Shown here: piece by piece, positions 34,154 to 43,578 of the stretch
How positions within the stretch are numbered: the first letter of the stretch is position 1
How the letters are laid out: the number at the start of each line of letters is the position of its first letter
DNA from: JAKLIN01 sp049288015
GTDB taxonomy: Archaea > Nanobdellota > Nanobdellia > Pacearchaeales > GW2011-AR1
Direction of reading: 5' to 3'
Assembly: GCA_049288015.1 (NCBI GenBank)
Contig: JBAQGX010000004.1
Coordinates: 1 to 64,000, forward strand
Length of the DNA stretch: 64,000 nucleotides
Notes under the pieces: model-generated
What the model was told of the DNA's origin: nothing
The model's input: the letters and a program-made list of their open reading frames with translations, nothing else
Databases searched by the model: none
Translations under genes and position numbers: made by a program

Positions 34154-35683
34154 CTATTTTTTAAGTTTTCTTGCTGCTATTATTATTGTTGTTATTAAAA
34201 CACATATAACTAATAATGTCTCTGCTATTAATATTGCAGCATAATTCTGTGAAGACTTATTTGCCTGAGGTGTTGCCTCAAGATTCAATGCTGGAGCAGT
34301 ATTACTTTTCTGTTGTTGATGATATTGATTATATACATCGTTATAACTATAGGGACTTGCTAAAGAAATTATATTATTTGATAAAGGGTTAGTCTGATTT
34401 GATTGGTTAGTTTGATTATTTGAAGACTGCAATGTTATTGTTATTGTTGGAGTTGCATTAATATTTCCTGCGTTATCTTCTGCTGTTGCATTGATATAAT
34501 AAATTCCTTGCTGAAGATTGACAAAACTAAAGGCAAATGGAGACAAACTTCCATTTAAACTATTGATCATTCCTGTAGAATTATAAAGATAAACATTAAA
34601 ATCTTTTAACCCGCTGGTTAAATCTAAGGCTGTCAAATTTATTGGAATTGACGTTGAATTAAGAACAGAATTATTTCCGGGGGTTGGATCTGCAAACTGG
34701 ATTTGGGGTGCCGTTGCGTCAATTAATATTGTATAAGTTTGAGTTTGATTTGAATTTCCAAAGGTGTCATTTGCCCAGGAATAAAATGTATAATTTCCAT
34801 CAACTAACCCAGTTCCATTTACCCAGTAATTATTTCCTGAATTGTTTGTGAATGTTGTGTTTATTCCATTCCAATTAAGGATAACACTAGCCAAGTGAGA
34901 ATCACTTGCAGAAATGTTAATCAATGCATAATTTCTGTTAAGATAAGAATTATTTAACTCTGTTGTTGGATTATACGAAATTGCAGGAGGAGTTGTGTCC
35001 GTTATAGGGAGAGTTGTATCTACAACAGTCAAACTATATGTCTGCGCTACAATATTCACCCCATCTGAAACATCTATTGAAATAGTATAACCCGTATTTG
35101 CATTAACTAAGGGTGCCATTCCAGATACAACCCCCGTTGAAGGATTTATTGATATCCATGCAGGATTTTGTAAAAGTGAATATGTCAAAGTATCTCCATC
35201 TGCATCAGATGCAATTAGCTGATAGTAATAAGACGTTCCTTCATTGATACTGATAAGGGGAGAAGATGATATTACTGGTATTGAATCTACAGGGGGAGAA
35301 GCCGGATTTACAATTAAATTTAAACTGTATGTGTTGCTTCCATCCTGATCTGTTCCAAAAATAACCAAATGATAATTTCCTGGATTTTGGTAGATTGAAG
35401 GCGTTACCGAGTATTTATTGGAAAAGGTGTTTGAATTCACTGCTTTGTTATTTTCAAAAGCGTAAATCAAATTGTAATTTGCATCATATAATTTTATATT
35501 TATTGTCATGAAGTTCCAGGGAATAGTTCCAAAGTATGCACTGAAATTGGCACTTTGTCCATTAGTTATGCTGATACTTTGATTATTGTTACTCCATAAT
35601 CCTCCAGAAATGATTGTTGCACTAACACTGCTGATAAGAAATATTCCAAATGCAAACAAATATGTTAATTTCAAAAAATTCAT
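34154..35683 (-). CDS. secreted cadherin/Ig-like surface protein with C-terminal anchor
   Basis: 509 residues. A signal peptide (LKLTYLFAFGIFLISSVSA) is followed by beta-sandwich domains. One matches the CADG/Ig pattern (INEGTSYYYQLIASDADGD then NPSTGVVSG) at about 140-215; two further Ig-like units follow (DGNYTFYSWANDTFGN, GIYYINATAEDNAGN). A polar linker and a membrane helix (YAAILIAETLLVICVLITTIII) with a basic tail end the protein. Many sequons. Its ATG overlaps the stop of the preceding beta-barrel-like gene by 4 nt, so the two products may act together. Confidence 0.75.
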   Translation of the reverse strand: MNFLKLTYLFAFGIFLISSVSATIISGGLWSNNNQSISITNGQSANFSAYFGTIPWNFMTINIKLYDANYNLIYAFENNKAVNSNTFSNKYSVTPSIYQNPGNYHLVIFGTDQDGSNTYSLNLIVNPASPPVDSIPVISSSPLISINEGTSYYYQLIASDADGDTLTYSLLQNPAWISINPSTGVVSGMAPLVNANTGYTISIDVSDGVNIVAQTYSLTVVDTTLPITDTTPPAISYNPTTELNNSYLNRNYALINISASDSHLASVILNWNGINTTFTNNSGNNYWVNGTGLVDGNYTFYSWANDTFGNSNQTQTYTILIDATAPQIQFADPTPGNNSVLNSTSIPINLTALDLTSGLKDFNVYLYNSTGMINSLNGSLSPFAFSFVNLQQGIYYINATAEDNAGNINATPTITITLQSSNNQTNQSNQTNPLSNNIISLASPYSYNDVYNQYHQQQKSNTAPALNLEATPQANKSSQNYAAILIAETLLVICVLITTIIIAARKLKK

Positions 35684-36948
35684 TTTCCACTCTTTGGTTT
35701 GTCAATGTACCAAATTAATCTAACTCCAGCGCCTATCATCTGATTACTATCATTTAAAATATTTGATAAATTTCCTTCCCAAATTCTTCTGTATTCAACA
35801 TACGGATTAATTCCGAGACCATTTGGCCCAGACCCAATTATAAGGTTCGGACCAACTTCAACTCCTGCACTCCACTCCTTCTGTGTATATGAAGAATTTG
35901 TAGAATTAATATATGAAGGATTATTAGGGTTTGTAAGATCCGCAATTGCGGCCAAATCTTTTCTTGTATAGCTAGTCTCCCCGAGTGAAGCTCCAAGAGA
36001 CAAAGAAAAATGATCTGTAACTGGGATGTATCCAACAACACTACCCCCAAAAGACACGAAATCTGTAAGCTGTTCATTTTCCATGAAATAGATATTTCCA
36101 GAAAGATTACTTTGCGAATTAATAAGAGTTGTGTCGGGTCTTGTACCTAAATATCCAATTAACGCCAGATTATCCCATTTTGCTCCAATCTGAAAATCAT
36201 ATTCAAGAGGAGCGTCAATGTTTCCGCCAATAATTAATGCAGGACCCTTCTCTGCATACTTTAAAGTGGAAGTTTTCTTTGGTTCCTTAATTTTGGGAAG
36301 AGACAATGACTCAGTCTGCTTTGGCTCAGTAAAATTCTTCTTTTTTGGTGGTGTAATACTCTCAATTGTAGGTTTGGATCCTGCAACAGGAAATGTTACT
36401 AGCATAGGCACATCATAAATTTCCCCATTACTTTTCTTTCCTTGTTTATCAATTGCATAAGTAAAGTCACCCAAAATACCCTCAAGTTCTTTGGTTGTTA
36501 TAATATGATTTGAAACACTTAAAGATTTAGAAAGATTTTCTAATGATCTGTAGTACTCAGGTGTTCTCTTTTCACTAGATACTTTTGCTAAAAGCCCTTC
36601 GTATGTTTTAATTAATCTCAATCTTGCTTCATCCGAGGTGGTACTGGTTTTAGAATCTCCCTTGCTGCTATAGAAATCTTTTGCTCTAGGATCATTTTTC
36701 AAATAATTTAATTTTCCCTTTAAAACAGATATAGGATCAAGGAAGGTTAAGCTTGTAACATTTCCGCCGCTTATTAGAGAATTAATGTCTGTATCTTTAT
36801 CTCTTGGAAGCTGATTTACATAATTAGTTGCAAGAATTCCATCTGCAGTCTGATAAATGGGAGTAGGTTCTGGAATTGCTAAATTTTGCCCATATAAAAG
36901 CTTACCAACTGCGAAAAGTGATGCTGCAATTAAAGACGATTTCTTCAT
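35680..36948 (-). CDS. secreted protein with C-terminal beta-barrel-like domain (family member 3)
   Basis: 422 residues. A signal peptide (KKSSLIAASLFAVGKLLYG) is followed by a charged, helical/low-complexity region (about 25-225) and a C-terminal half with alternating amphipathic strands (YDFQIGAKWDNLALIGYLG, HFSLSLGASLGETSYT, WSAGVEVGPNLII, MIGAGVRLIWYID) like an outer-membrane barrel. It is not clearly homologous to the genes at 8545 and 63483 but has the same look. TTTATAAA lies 29 nt before the ATG. It forms an operon with the anchored Ig-like protein. Confidence 0.6.
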   Translation of the reverse strand: MKKSSLIAASLFAVGKLLYGQNLAIPEPTPIYQTADGILATNYVNQLPRDKDTDINSLISGGNVTSLTFLDPISVLKGKLNYLKNDPRAKDFYSSKGDSKTSTTSDEARLRLIKTYEGLLAKVSSEKRTPEYYRSLENLSKSLSVSNHIITTKELEGILGDFTYAIDKQGKKSNGEIYDVPMLVTFPVAGSKPTIESITPPKKKNFTEPKQTESLSLPKIKEPKKTSTLKYAEKGPALIIGGNIDAPLEYDFQIGAKWDNLALIGYLGTRPDTTLINSQSNLSGNIYFMENEQLTDFVSFGGSVVGYIPVTDHFSLSLGASLGETSYTRKDLAAIADLTNPNNPSYINSTNSSYTQKEWSAGVEVGPNLIIGSGPNGLGINPYVEYRRIWEGNLSNILNDSNQMIGAGVRLIWYIDKPKSGK

Positions 36949-37018
36949 GGTTCTCCAACCTTTGAATTATTTATAAAGATTTCTATATGTTATTATTGCA
37001 TAATTACATCAATTTGTA

Positions 37019-38335
37019 TTATCTTCCAATTCCCATTGAAGCTTTGCATGTCTTGTCATACAAGTCCCTGAAGATATTGTTAGGATCGGTTATTTTTTTA
37101 ATTTTATCATAATTCTTTTTATTCCAAATTTTCCAGAATTCTTTTTTGGAGAAATAATTGTTGGAGATAAGTGTCTTTATTCCTTTTAAGCGCATTATTT
37201 CTTCTTCCATCATTCTATAATAATTTTTGCCTTCCTCTTTCTTTAAATCATAAATTGCAATGTCCAGAACCAGTCCATCATCCTTTTTGCTAATAAATTT
37301 GGGAGATAGCCATTCATAGCCGTGGTTTGGCTTGTATGGAACGCACCATATAGGGAAAAAGTTAATTTCTTTTTCATACCATCTTACAAAATCATCTATT
37401 CTTGAAAATGGAATAAACAAATCAACAACTATGGGAATCTTCTCTGCAGGAATTAGTCTGTGGAATGCATTTACAAATTCTAGAACAGAGTTGGAACCTC
37501 CCAGTTTTCCAAATAATAATCTCCCAATAAAGCTCCGAATGTTTGAATGGATATGTCCTTTATCATACCTAAAAAGGTAATTAATCGTCTTAAGATAATC
37601 TTCATCTCTACTTTTAATACTTGGATAATAGACTCTTGTCCAATCATAACTATGTGTATATGGCGCCTTATCAACAAAATTTCCAACACTTAGTATAAAT
37701 TCTTTTGGAGAGTCAAGAAACCCATCCATAAAATCAACGTCCTTTGACTTGAAATGCCTCCAGATTGCAGCCTTGTATTCTTTCAAAGTAGGATATTTTT
37801 CATATTTTACTTTAACGAAAGGTTTAGCATCAATGAGCTTGAATTTAAGCTTTGAAATTATCCCAAGAGTTCCGAATGTTCCGTGCATCATCTGAAACAG
37901 AAGATTCTCATTTTGCGGAGAACATGTGATTATCTCCCCTTTTGCAGTTATAACCTCATATTCAAGGCAACTATCGTGGAATCCCCCATATTTGTGAGAC
38001 ATAGATTCAATAGAGCAGCCTGCAACTGCTCCGCCGATTGTTATTGTTTTATGTTCGGGGACAGTCAAAGGAATAAGATTATATTTTAATGTTGCTTTTA
38101 CCAAATCAACAAAAGTAACTCCTGGCTCCGCAATGCAGATTTTTTTATCAGGATCTATGCTAATTATATCTGTTAAATCACCTATGTAAATTTTGTTGTC
38201 AGAATAGTATTTATCATTGGGCTTTGGAACTTGATGGGGAACGGTCTTTTTCTTCAGGGAAATTGGCTCTTTACTTTTATATTTCTTTAGCTGATCTGCA
38301 ATGACCCCAATCTTTTGCTCATGACTCATCACCAT
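37019..38335 (-). CDS. FAD-linked oxidase family protein
   Basis: 438 residues of the FAD_binding_4 (PCMH) class. AEPGVTFVDLVKATLKY and TIGGAVAGCSIESMSHKYG form the FAD-binding region, followed by MMHGTFGTLGIISKLKFKL. The C-terminal substrate domain (IPIVVDLFIPFSRIDDFVRWYEKE) resembles DHCR24-type sterol/isoprenoid reductases more than glycolate oxidases. Isoprenoid saturation would suit an archaeon, but this is only an inference. It stands alone with a promoter about 30 nt before the ATG. Confidence 0.8.
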   Translation of the reverse strand: MVMSHEQKIGVIADQLKKYKSKEPISLKKKTVPHQVPKPNDKYYSDNKIYIGDLTDIISIDPDKKICIAEPGVTFVDLVKATLKYNLIPLTVPEHKTITIGGAVAGCSIESMSHKYGGFHDSCLEYEVITAKGEIITCSPQNENLLFQMMHGTFGTLGIISKLKFKLIDAKPFVKVKYEKYPTLKEYKAAIWRHFKSKDVDFMDGFLDSPKEFILSVGNFVDKAPYTHSYDWTRVYYPSIKSRDEDYLKTINYLFRYDKGHIHSNIRSFIGRLLFGKLGGSNSVLEFVNAFHRLIPAEKIPIVVDLFIPFSRIDDFVRWYEKEINFFPIWCVPYKPNHGYEWLSPKFISKKDDGLVLDIAIYDLKKEEGKNYYRMMEEEIMRLKGIKTLISNNYFSKKEFWKIWNKKNYDKIKKITDPNNIFRDLYDKTCKASMGIGR

Positions 38336-38438
38336 TTTTATTAATTTACAATTCTTTGTTTTAAAATCCTTTCTTTTCCCTGAAACCCTGAAACCAAAAT
38401 TTTAAAAGTGTCCAAATTCTTAAAATTTCGTGTATTAG

Positions 38439-38509
38439 GGTCCATTAGTCTATCGGTAGAACACCTCGTTTACACCGAGGAAGGAGAGGTCCGACTCCTC
38501 TATGGACCA
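38439..38509 (+). tRNA. tRNA-Val (TAC)
   Basis: Acceptor GGTCCAT/ATGGACC with A73; anticodon stem CCTCG/CGAGG around loop TTTACAC gives anticodon TAC. T stem AGAGG/CCTCT has the loop TCCGACT with C at position 55. The trailing ACCA resemblance is part of the acceptor, not an encoded CCA tail. Confidence 0.93.
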
Positions 38510-38538
38510 TTTTGTCCTTGTTATTAATACTCCGTTAA

Positions 38539-38609
38539 GCGCGGGTAGTTAATCGGTAGAATATCTCGTTGCCAACGAGGTGAGCCGGGTCCGACTCCCG
38601 GTCCGCGCA
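38539..38609 (+). tRNA. tRNA-Gly (GCC)
   Basis: Acceptor GCGCGGG/TCCGCGC with A73; anticodon stem TCTCG/CGAGG around TTGCCAA gives anticodon GCC. T stem CCGGG/CCCGG with loop TCCGACT, again C at position 55. It follows tRNA-Val by 29 nt and is probably co-transcribed. Confidence 0.93.
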
Positions 38610-38648
38610 CTTAAAAACATTTAAAAGTATTCTACCAATAATTTATAT

Positions 38649-40457
38649 ATGGCTGAAGAAAGCGGCAAAGATATTCCTGAAATGAATCTTAGCAACAATT
38701 ACTCGTCAAATAAGCCTATGCCAAATCCAACAGAAGTTCAGAAAAATATGGACAAAACAAAAAAAGAATTGAATAAACTTAAGTTGTTCATAACAAAGAA
38801 ATATCCTTTTACGGAAGCTATTGGAATCCTTCCTCCACAATCAATTAAAATGTTTATTGAAGAAGAAGTAGGGGAAAATGTTCCAAAAGAAGAACAGGAA
38901 AAGCTGCTAAAGAAAATTCATCTTTGCGTTATTATACCCGATGACAAAGTAAAAGAAATTCCTAAAATAAAGGAAGAAATTGTAAAGCAAATTGAAAAAG
39001 AGAAGCATGATGTTTGGGTTTACATAAAAACTAATGGAGATGTTTGGGAATATGGAATGGACAGCAAGTTTGAAATTATAGGTGCAATTGCAATGTCTTT
39101 TCCTTTATATGATAAAGGATTGTTGAAATCATTAAGAGTTGCTGAAGTTCATAAAACACTTGTTCTCCAGAAATTTGAGAGATATGTAGTTAGTTATGTA
39201 ATTGCAGGCAGTATGGTTAGAGGTGAAGCTTCAAAGACTTCTGATGTTGATGTGTTCATAATTATTAATGATACTGATGTGAAGAGAATGCCCAGATTGG
39301 AATTGAAAGAAAGGTTAAGGGGGATTATTTATCAATATATTTCAGAAGCTTATGCAATTGCAGGAGTCAAAGAAAATATTCTAAATGTGCAAGTTTATCT
39401 CCTTACAGACTTCTGGGAATCTGTCAAAGATGCGCACCCTGTTATTTTCACTTTCATAAGAGATGGGGTTCCATTATACGATAGAGGAACATTCATGCCT
39501 TGGAAAGTTCTTCTTAGAATGGGAAAGTTAAAACCATCTCCAGAAGCAATTGATATGTTTATCTCAATGGGAGATAAAACAGTTAAGAGAGCAAAAGATT
39601 CGCTGTTAGATATTCTAGTTCATGAAATTTATTGGGGAGTTATAACTCCTAGTCAAGCTTTGCTAATGCTTTATGGATTGCCTCCACCTACACCAAAACA
39701 AACGGTTGAACAAATGAGAAAGGTTTTTGTTGAAAAAGAAAAGATGCTGGAACCTAGATTTGTCACTATACTTGAGAAAGTTGTTGGTAAATACAAAGAA
39801 TTTGAGCATGAAAAACTTAAAGAAATAAAAGGAACAATGATAGATGAATTAATCAGTGATACTGAAGAGTATCTAAAGAGATTGAAAGAGTTAAGAGAGC
39901 AAATTGAAAAAAGAGCGCAGAAGAAAACAATTGAAGAAGTTTATCAGCAAGTTTTCGAGCTACTTAAGTCTGTTACTAAAAAGTCCTCAAATTCTGGAAT
40001 TATAGAAGAATTTGAAAGTATGGTAAAAGGAGGAAAGTTCAGTTCACAGCATCTAAAAATTATAAAAAATGTCGTAGATGCAAAAAAAGAATTTGGAAAG
40101 GGGAAATCAAATTTTCATATAATTGATAATGTAAGAAAGGAGGCAACATCTTTGATTAATGATCTCATTGAATTCTCACAAAGGAAAGATCTTGCTGAGC
40201 TAGACAAAAGAAGAATAGTTGTAGGATATAAGGAAAAAGATAAGGTAAAAACTGCGGAGATTTTGGTATATGAAAAAGAATTGTTTTTGTTCAAAGAAGG
40301 AAAAATAAAGAAGATCACAGATAAGATATCTGAATCAAACATGGAAGAGGTTTCACATGTAATGGAACAACAAAAGTCAAAGAAGGTAGCCAATATATCC
40401 TCTGAAGCCCTTGTGTTGCTTAAGAAAGAATTAGGTGACTTTGAAATTAGATTATAG
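38649..40457 (+). CDS. nucleotidyltransferase-domain protein, long form
   Basis: 602 residues. A pol-beta-like nucleotidyltransferase core is at about 178-260 with AGSMVRGEASKTSDVDVF (GS at 187-188, metal-binding D-x-D at about 201-203). The flanks are long and helical: an N-terminal domain of about 175 residues and a C-terminal coiled region (EEYLKRLKELREQIEKRAQ). It is paralogous to the protein at 43579, sharing the PSPEAIDMF/STPEAVYSCL block and the PPPTP/PPSPEH segment. The substrate is unknown. TTTAAAAG lies 29 nt before the ATG; the next gene starts 3 nt after its stop. Confidence 0.8.
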   Translation: MAEESGKDIPEMNLSNNYSSNKPMPNPTEVQKNMDKTKKELNKLKLFITKKYPFTEAIGILPPQSIKMFIEEEVGENVPKEEQEKLLKKIHLCVIIPDDKVKEIPKIKEEIVKQIEKEKHDVWVYIKTNGDVWEYGMDSKFEIIGAIAMSFPLYDKGLLKSLRVAEVHKTLVLQKFERYVVSYVIAGSMVRGEASKTSDVDVFIIINDTDVKRMPRLELKERLRGIIYQYISEAYAIAGVKENILNVQVYLLTDFWESVKDAHPVIFTFIRDGVPLYDRGTFMPWKVLLRMGKLKPSPEAIDMFISMGDKTVKRAKDSLLDILVHEIYWGVITPSQALLMLYGLPPPTPKQTVEQMRKVFVEKEKMLEPRFVTILEKVVGKYKEFEHEKLKEIKGTMIDELISDTEEYLKRLKELREQIEKRAQKKTIEEVYQQVFELLKSVTKKSSNSGIIEEFESMVKGGKFSSQHLKIIKNVVDAKKEFGKGKSNFHIIDNVRKEATSLINDLIEFSQRKDLAELDKRRIVVGYKEKDKVKTAEILVYEKELFLFKEGKIKKITDKISESNMEEVSHVMEQQKSKKVANISSEALVLLKKELGDFEIRL

Positions 40458-40460
40458 ACA

Positions 40461-41564
40461 ATGAAATACCTTTTTATTCTTGGAAGAAATATTGAATTAT
40501 CTATCGCAGAGATAAAGGCTTTTTTCAGAAAAAACAACTTTGATTTTAAACAAATCGGGCTTATTGATAATGGATTACTGATAGAAACAAATAAACAATT
40601 TGATTTTAAAGTAGTTGATAAATTAGGAGGAGTTGTTTCAATAGGAGAAGTTCTTGCTTCAGGAACAGTGAAGGAGATTTTTGATGAGCTTGATAAAAAA
40701 TCAATATATTATTCAGATAATAACAAATTGAATTATGTATTATACGATTTTAATGGAAAAGATTTCGGCGATGTCCTATTTTATTTAAAACAAAAACTGA
40801 AAAAAGAGGGACTAAAAGCAACAGATAAGAAACTAACAGGAAATATAAAATTACAAGATGGAGAATTTGTACCAAAGGTTTCATCCAAAAATGTTGATGA
40901 ACAATATTTCATTTTTGAAAATAATTTTGGGAGAATAATTGAAAAAATTGATTATGAAAATATTGAAGAAAGAGATATGAAAAAACCAGTTAGAAGAAAT
41001 GAGCTTTCTATTTCACCTAGACTTGCCAAAATTTTAATAAATTTATCAGAAGTAAAAGAAGGAGAAACTCTACTTGATCCTTTTTGTGGAATTGGGGTAA
41101 TTTTAGAAGAAGCACTTCTGCAAAAAATAAAAGTTATTGGAATTGATAAAGATAAAAAAGCAGTAGAAGATGCAAAAAAGAATCTTAAATGGTTTAAATT
41201 TCAAAAAGAAGATTATAAATTAATCAGCGAAGATTCTTCAATTGCAAAGATTCCCAGAATTAGTGGTATTTCAACAGAACCAGATCTTGGAAAACTGCAA
41301 AAAAAGAATCCTTCAAAGGAAGAGGCCAAAAAGATAAAAAACAGCTTTGAGGAACTTATGATAAAAGTTTTGAAAAACCTCAAAAATTATGTGAATGGAA
41401 AAATAGTGTTTACTGCTCCACTTATATTTACCAATAAAGAAAAATTATCTTGTGACTTCAAAAGAATCAGTTCCTCAGCTGGACTAAAGATTTCGGAAGG
41501 ACCCATAAATGAATTCAGAAAAGATTCAATTATAGGAAGAAGTATTATAGTAATGGAAAAATAG
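40461..41564 (+). CDS. Trm11/TrmG10-like RNA methyltransferase
   Basis: 367 residues. SAM motif I LLDPFCGIG is at about 205-212, preceded by KKPVRRNELSISPRLAKILINL, a hallmark of the Trm11/TrmG10 group that makes N2-methylguanosine in tRNA. The N-terminal 150 residues would hold the THUMP-like RNA-binding part. At the place of the usual (D/N)PPY catalytic motif the protein has STEPDLG, an atypical form. It lies 3 nt after the nucleotidyltransferase gene, so the two are an operon probably devoted to RNA. Confidence 0.8.
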   Translation: MKYLFILGRNIELSIAEIKAFFRKNNFDFKQIGLIDNGLLIETNKQFDFKVVDKLGGVVSIGEVLASGTVKEIFDELDKKSIYYSDNNKLNYVLYDFNGKDFGDVLFYLKQKLKKEGLKATDKKLTGNIKLQDGEFVPKVSSKNVDEQYFIFENNFGRIIEKIDYENIEERDMKKPVRRNELSISPRLAKILINLSEVKEGETLLDPFCGIGVILEEALLQKIKVIGIDKDKKAVEDAKKNLKWFKFQKEDYKLISEDSSIAKIPRISGISTEPDLGKLQKKNPSKEEAKKIKNSFEELMIKVLKNLKNYVNGKIVFTAPLIFTNKEKLSCDFKRISSSAGLKISEGPINEFRKDSIIGRSIIVMEK

Positions 41565-41574
41565 AGACCTAATA

Positions 41575-41913
41575 TTATATATTCAGCGGAGAACCATGAA
41601 AATTTGGCTTCTCTTCACATTTTGGACAGTATGGAACTTCTTCATTATGGACATTTCCAGAACCAGACATAGGAAAAGGGCCATCCCAAATTGGATGAGC
41701 TACAGTGGCTCCCTCGATCTCAGAATTACAAGAAATGCAAACACAACTTTCATCTCCATTTATTCTATAAATTGCAGAGCTTCCCTTTTTTCTCATATAC
41801 TTCTGCCCACTTTCATCGACAGCATATTCTGGAATGAAAGCTGCCCAAAGATTATTTTTTGCAAACTCTTCCCATTCGGCCGTTACGCTAAATTCTAACT
41901 GTCCTACAACCAT
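41575..41913 (-). CDS. zinc-ribbon-like small protein
   Basis: 112 residues with two Cys pairs, CVCISC and YCPKC, that could bind one zinc, separated by a Gly-rich stretch (WDGPFPMSGSGNVHNEE). The N-terminal 50 residues are alpha/beta with AEWEEFAKNNLWAAF. Family not recognised. TTAAAAAA is about 29 nt before the ATG. The gap 41914-42091 shows no further gene. Confidence 0.6.
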   Translation of the reverse strand: MVVGQLEFSVTAEWEEFAKNNLWAAFIPEYAVDESGQKYMRKKGSSAIYRINGDESCVCISCNSEIEGATVAHPIWDGPFPMSGSGNVHNEEVPYCPKCEEKPNFHGSPLNI

Positions 41914-42091
41914 GATAAAAAGTTGTATGAGAACTTTTTTAAGGTTTTATCTCATTGGATGAGCACATTTCAATATCTATTTTATTCAAGAATTGTTGTT
42001 AATTTTGTGCAAAGCCCAAATAGGGATAAGCTTTTTAAACTAATCTTCTGATAAGAGTGTATCTAAATATTTTAGGTAATTATTAAGTAAA

Positions 42092-42352
42092 ATGACGAAG
42101 GGTCTTGTAGTACAATTTAGACGGGGAAATCACACTGTTCATGAAAGACATTTTCTAATAGAAGTAACTGGGATTAAGACAAGAAAAGATGCTGAAAAGT
42201 TTGTTGGAAAAGAAGTGGAATGGAAATCTCCTGCAGGTAAAGTAATCAAAGGGAAAGTTGCTTCAGCACATGGTAATAAAGGAGTAATAAGAGCTATATT
42301 CGAAAAAGGACTGCCAGGACAGGCAGTTACAACAGAGGTTGAAATAAAATAA
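42092..42352 (+). CDS. rpl35ae: 50S ribosomal protein L35Ae (eL33)
   Basis: 86 residues, the family length. GLVVQFRRGNHTVHERHFLI and ARKDAEKF-like KTRKDAEKFVGKEVEWKSP with GKVASAHGNKGVIRAIFEKGLPG match L35Ae. It is a large-subunit protein shared by archaea and eukaryotes. CTAAATAT lies 29 nt before the ATG. L10e follows after 1 nt, so they are co-transcribed. Confidence 0.93.
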   Translation: MTKGLVVQFRRGNHTVHERHFLIEVTGIKTRKDAEKFVGKEVEWKSPAGKVIKGKVASAHGNKGVIRAIFEKGLPGQAVTTEVEIK

Positions 42353-42353
42353 G

Positions 42354-42917
42354 ATGGGATTGAGAAAAGCATCGGCATATTCAAGAAAGATAGTAGTTCC
42401 ATTTACTAGAAAGAGTAAGAAAAAGAAATATTCATATGTAAAGGTAGTTCCTCCTTCAAAAATTGTCAAATTTACAATGGGCGACGAGAGAGCCTTTAAG
42501 GATGGTAAATTCCCTTATCAAATTACGGTTCTTTCAGCTGAAAGCATACAGATAAGACATAATGCCCTTGAAGCATGCAGGCAGTATATAAACAAGGAAC
42601 TCGATAAACTATTACTGGGAAAATATCTCTTCAAGATACTACCTTACCCTCATCACATTCAAAGAGAAAATAAGATGCTTACAGGAGCAGGGGCAGATAG
42701 AATGCAGACTGGAATGGCATTATCTTTTGGAAAATCCGTCGGAAGATCGGCCATTTTAAAGCCAGGAAGCAGAATATTCTTCTTTGCAGTCCAAAATGAC
42801 AATGCTGTAAGGATTCTAAGGAAAATTCTAAAGGAAATAAAGCCCAAAATGCCTGGAAGCATAAAAGTCGTACAGGAACTTAAGGCTGAAAGTATGCCTT
42901 TGCTCAAAGTAGCTTAA
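42354..42917 (+). CDS. rpl10e: 50S ribosomal protein L10e (uL16)
   Basis: 187 residues, full length. KASAYSRKIVVPFTRKS at the start, IRHNALEACRQYINKEL, YPHHIQRENKMLTGAGADRMQTGM and FFAVQNDNAVRILRKIL are family hallmarks. It sits at the tRNA A/P sites of the large subunit. One base separates it from L35Ae. Confidence 0.95.
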   Translation: MGLRKASAYSRKIVVPFTRKSKKKKYSYVKVVPPSKIVKFTMGDERAFKDGKFPYQITVLSAESIQIRHNALEACRQYINKELDKLLLGKYLFKILPYPHHIQRENKMLTGAGADRMQTGMALSFGKSVGRSAILKPGSRIFFFAVQNDNAVRILRKILKEIKPKMPGSIKVVQELKAESMPLLKVA

Positions 42918-42930
42918 TTCTAATTACTAT

Positions 42931-42962
42931 TTAGTAGTAACATCCATAAGCTTTATAAATAG
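42931..42962 (+). promoter_or_regulatory. extended promoter block (copy B)
   Basis: TAGTAGTAACATCCATAAGC directly precedes the TATA box TTTATAAA (42952-42959). The ATG at 42989 is 37 nt from the first T, so a leader of about 8 nt is expected. Nearly identical to copy C at 28204-28236 and similar to copies at 141 and 61746. Confidence 0.6.
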
Positions 42963-42988
42963 AAGAATTATGTGTTTATTATAGAAAA

Positions 42989-43570
42989 ATGGCAGAAGAA
43001 AAAAAGCAACCAACAAAAGAAGAGATTGAGGCTAAAAAAGGCGCAGATAGAGCTGCTGCTTTGGGAACATTTAAAGGTAATTTAGTTAATTTAGCTACTG
43101 CTTTTTATGTTGAAAAATCAAACCAATATGGAGAAGCCGGAGCTTCTGCAATTGATCAATACATCTATGGTCCTGCATTAAAAAGTAAAGAAGGTGTTGA
43201 CTTATTATATGGAAGTCTATTGGGCTCTAGACAAAATGAAAGAAGATATTCTGGAAGCACATCTGAATGGGCATTAATCCAAACAGCTGCAAAGATTGTA
43301 CAAGAATCTTTTGGTGCTATTACAGTTGAAGATATCTATGGTTTAATGGGTTCAAAGATAAAAGTAGCGGAAGAATTCCAGGGAAAATATCTTGGAGATT
43401 TATCTGGATCCAAAGATAAAGAAACAAAAGAATTTGCAGGAACACTTACCGGTGCTTACATCGCAAATTTGATGGATAAGAAAGTTTCAGAAGCCTTGGG
43501 AATGAGAGTAAAAGACAGATTGAACAATCTAGAACAACTTGTTAAGGAAGAAGAACCAAATAAAAAATAA
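42989..43570 (+). CDS. hypothetical helical protein, 193 aa
   Basis: Soluble, Ala-rich and helical (RAAALGTFKGNLVNLATAF, EWALIQTAAKIVQESFGAI, LTGAYIANLMDKKVSEALG) with a charged head and tail. I recognise no family. It starts the group of unknown genes that runs to 49.0 kb, and its promoter is one of the four extended blocks. Confidence 0.6.
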   Translation: MAEEKKQPTKEEIEAKKGADRAAALGTFKGNLVNLATAFYVEKSNQYGEAGASAIDQYIYGPALKSKEGVDLLYGSLLGSRQNERRYSGSTSEWALIQTAAKIVQESFGAITVEDIYGLMGSKIKVAEEFQGKYLGDLSGSKDKETKEFAGTLTGAYIANLMDKKVSEALGMRVKDRLNNLEQLVKEEEPNKK

Positions 43571-43578
43571 TTCTTAAA

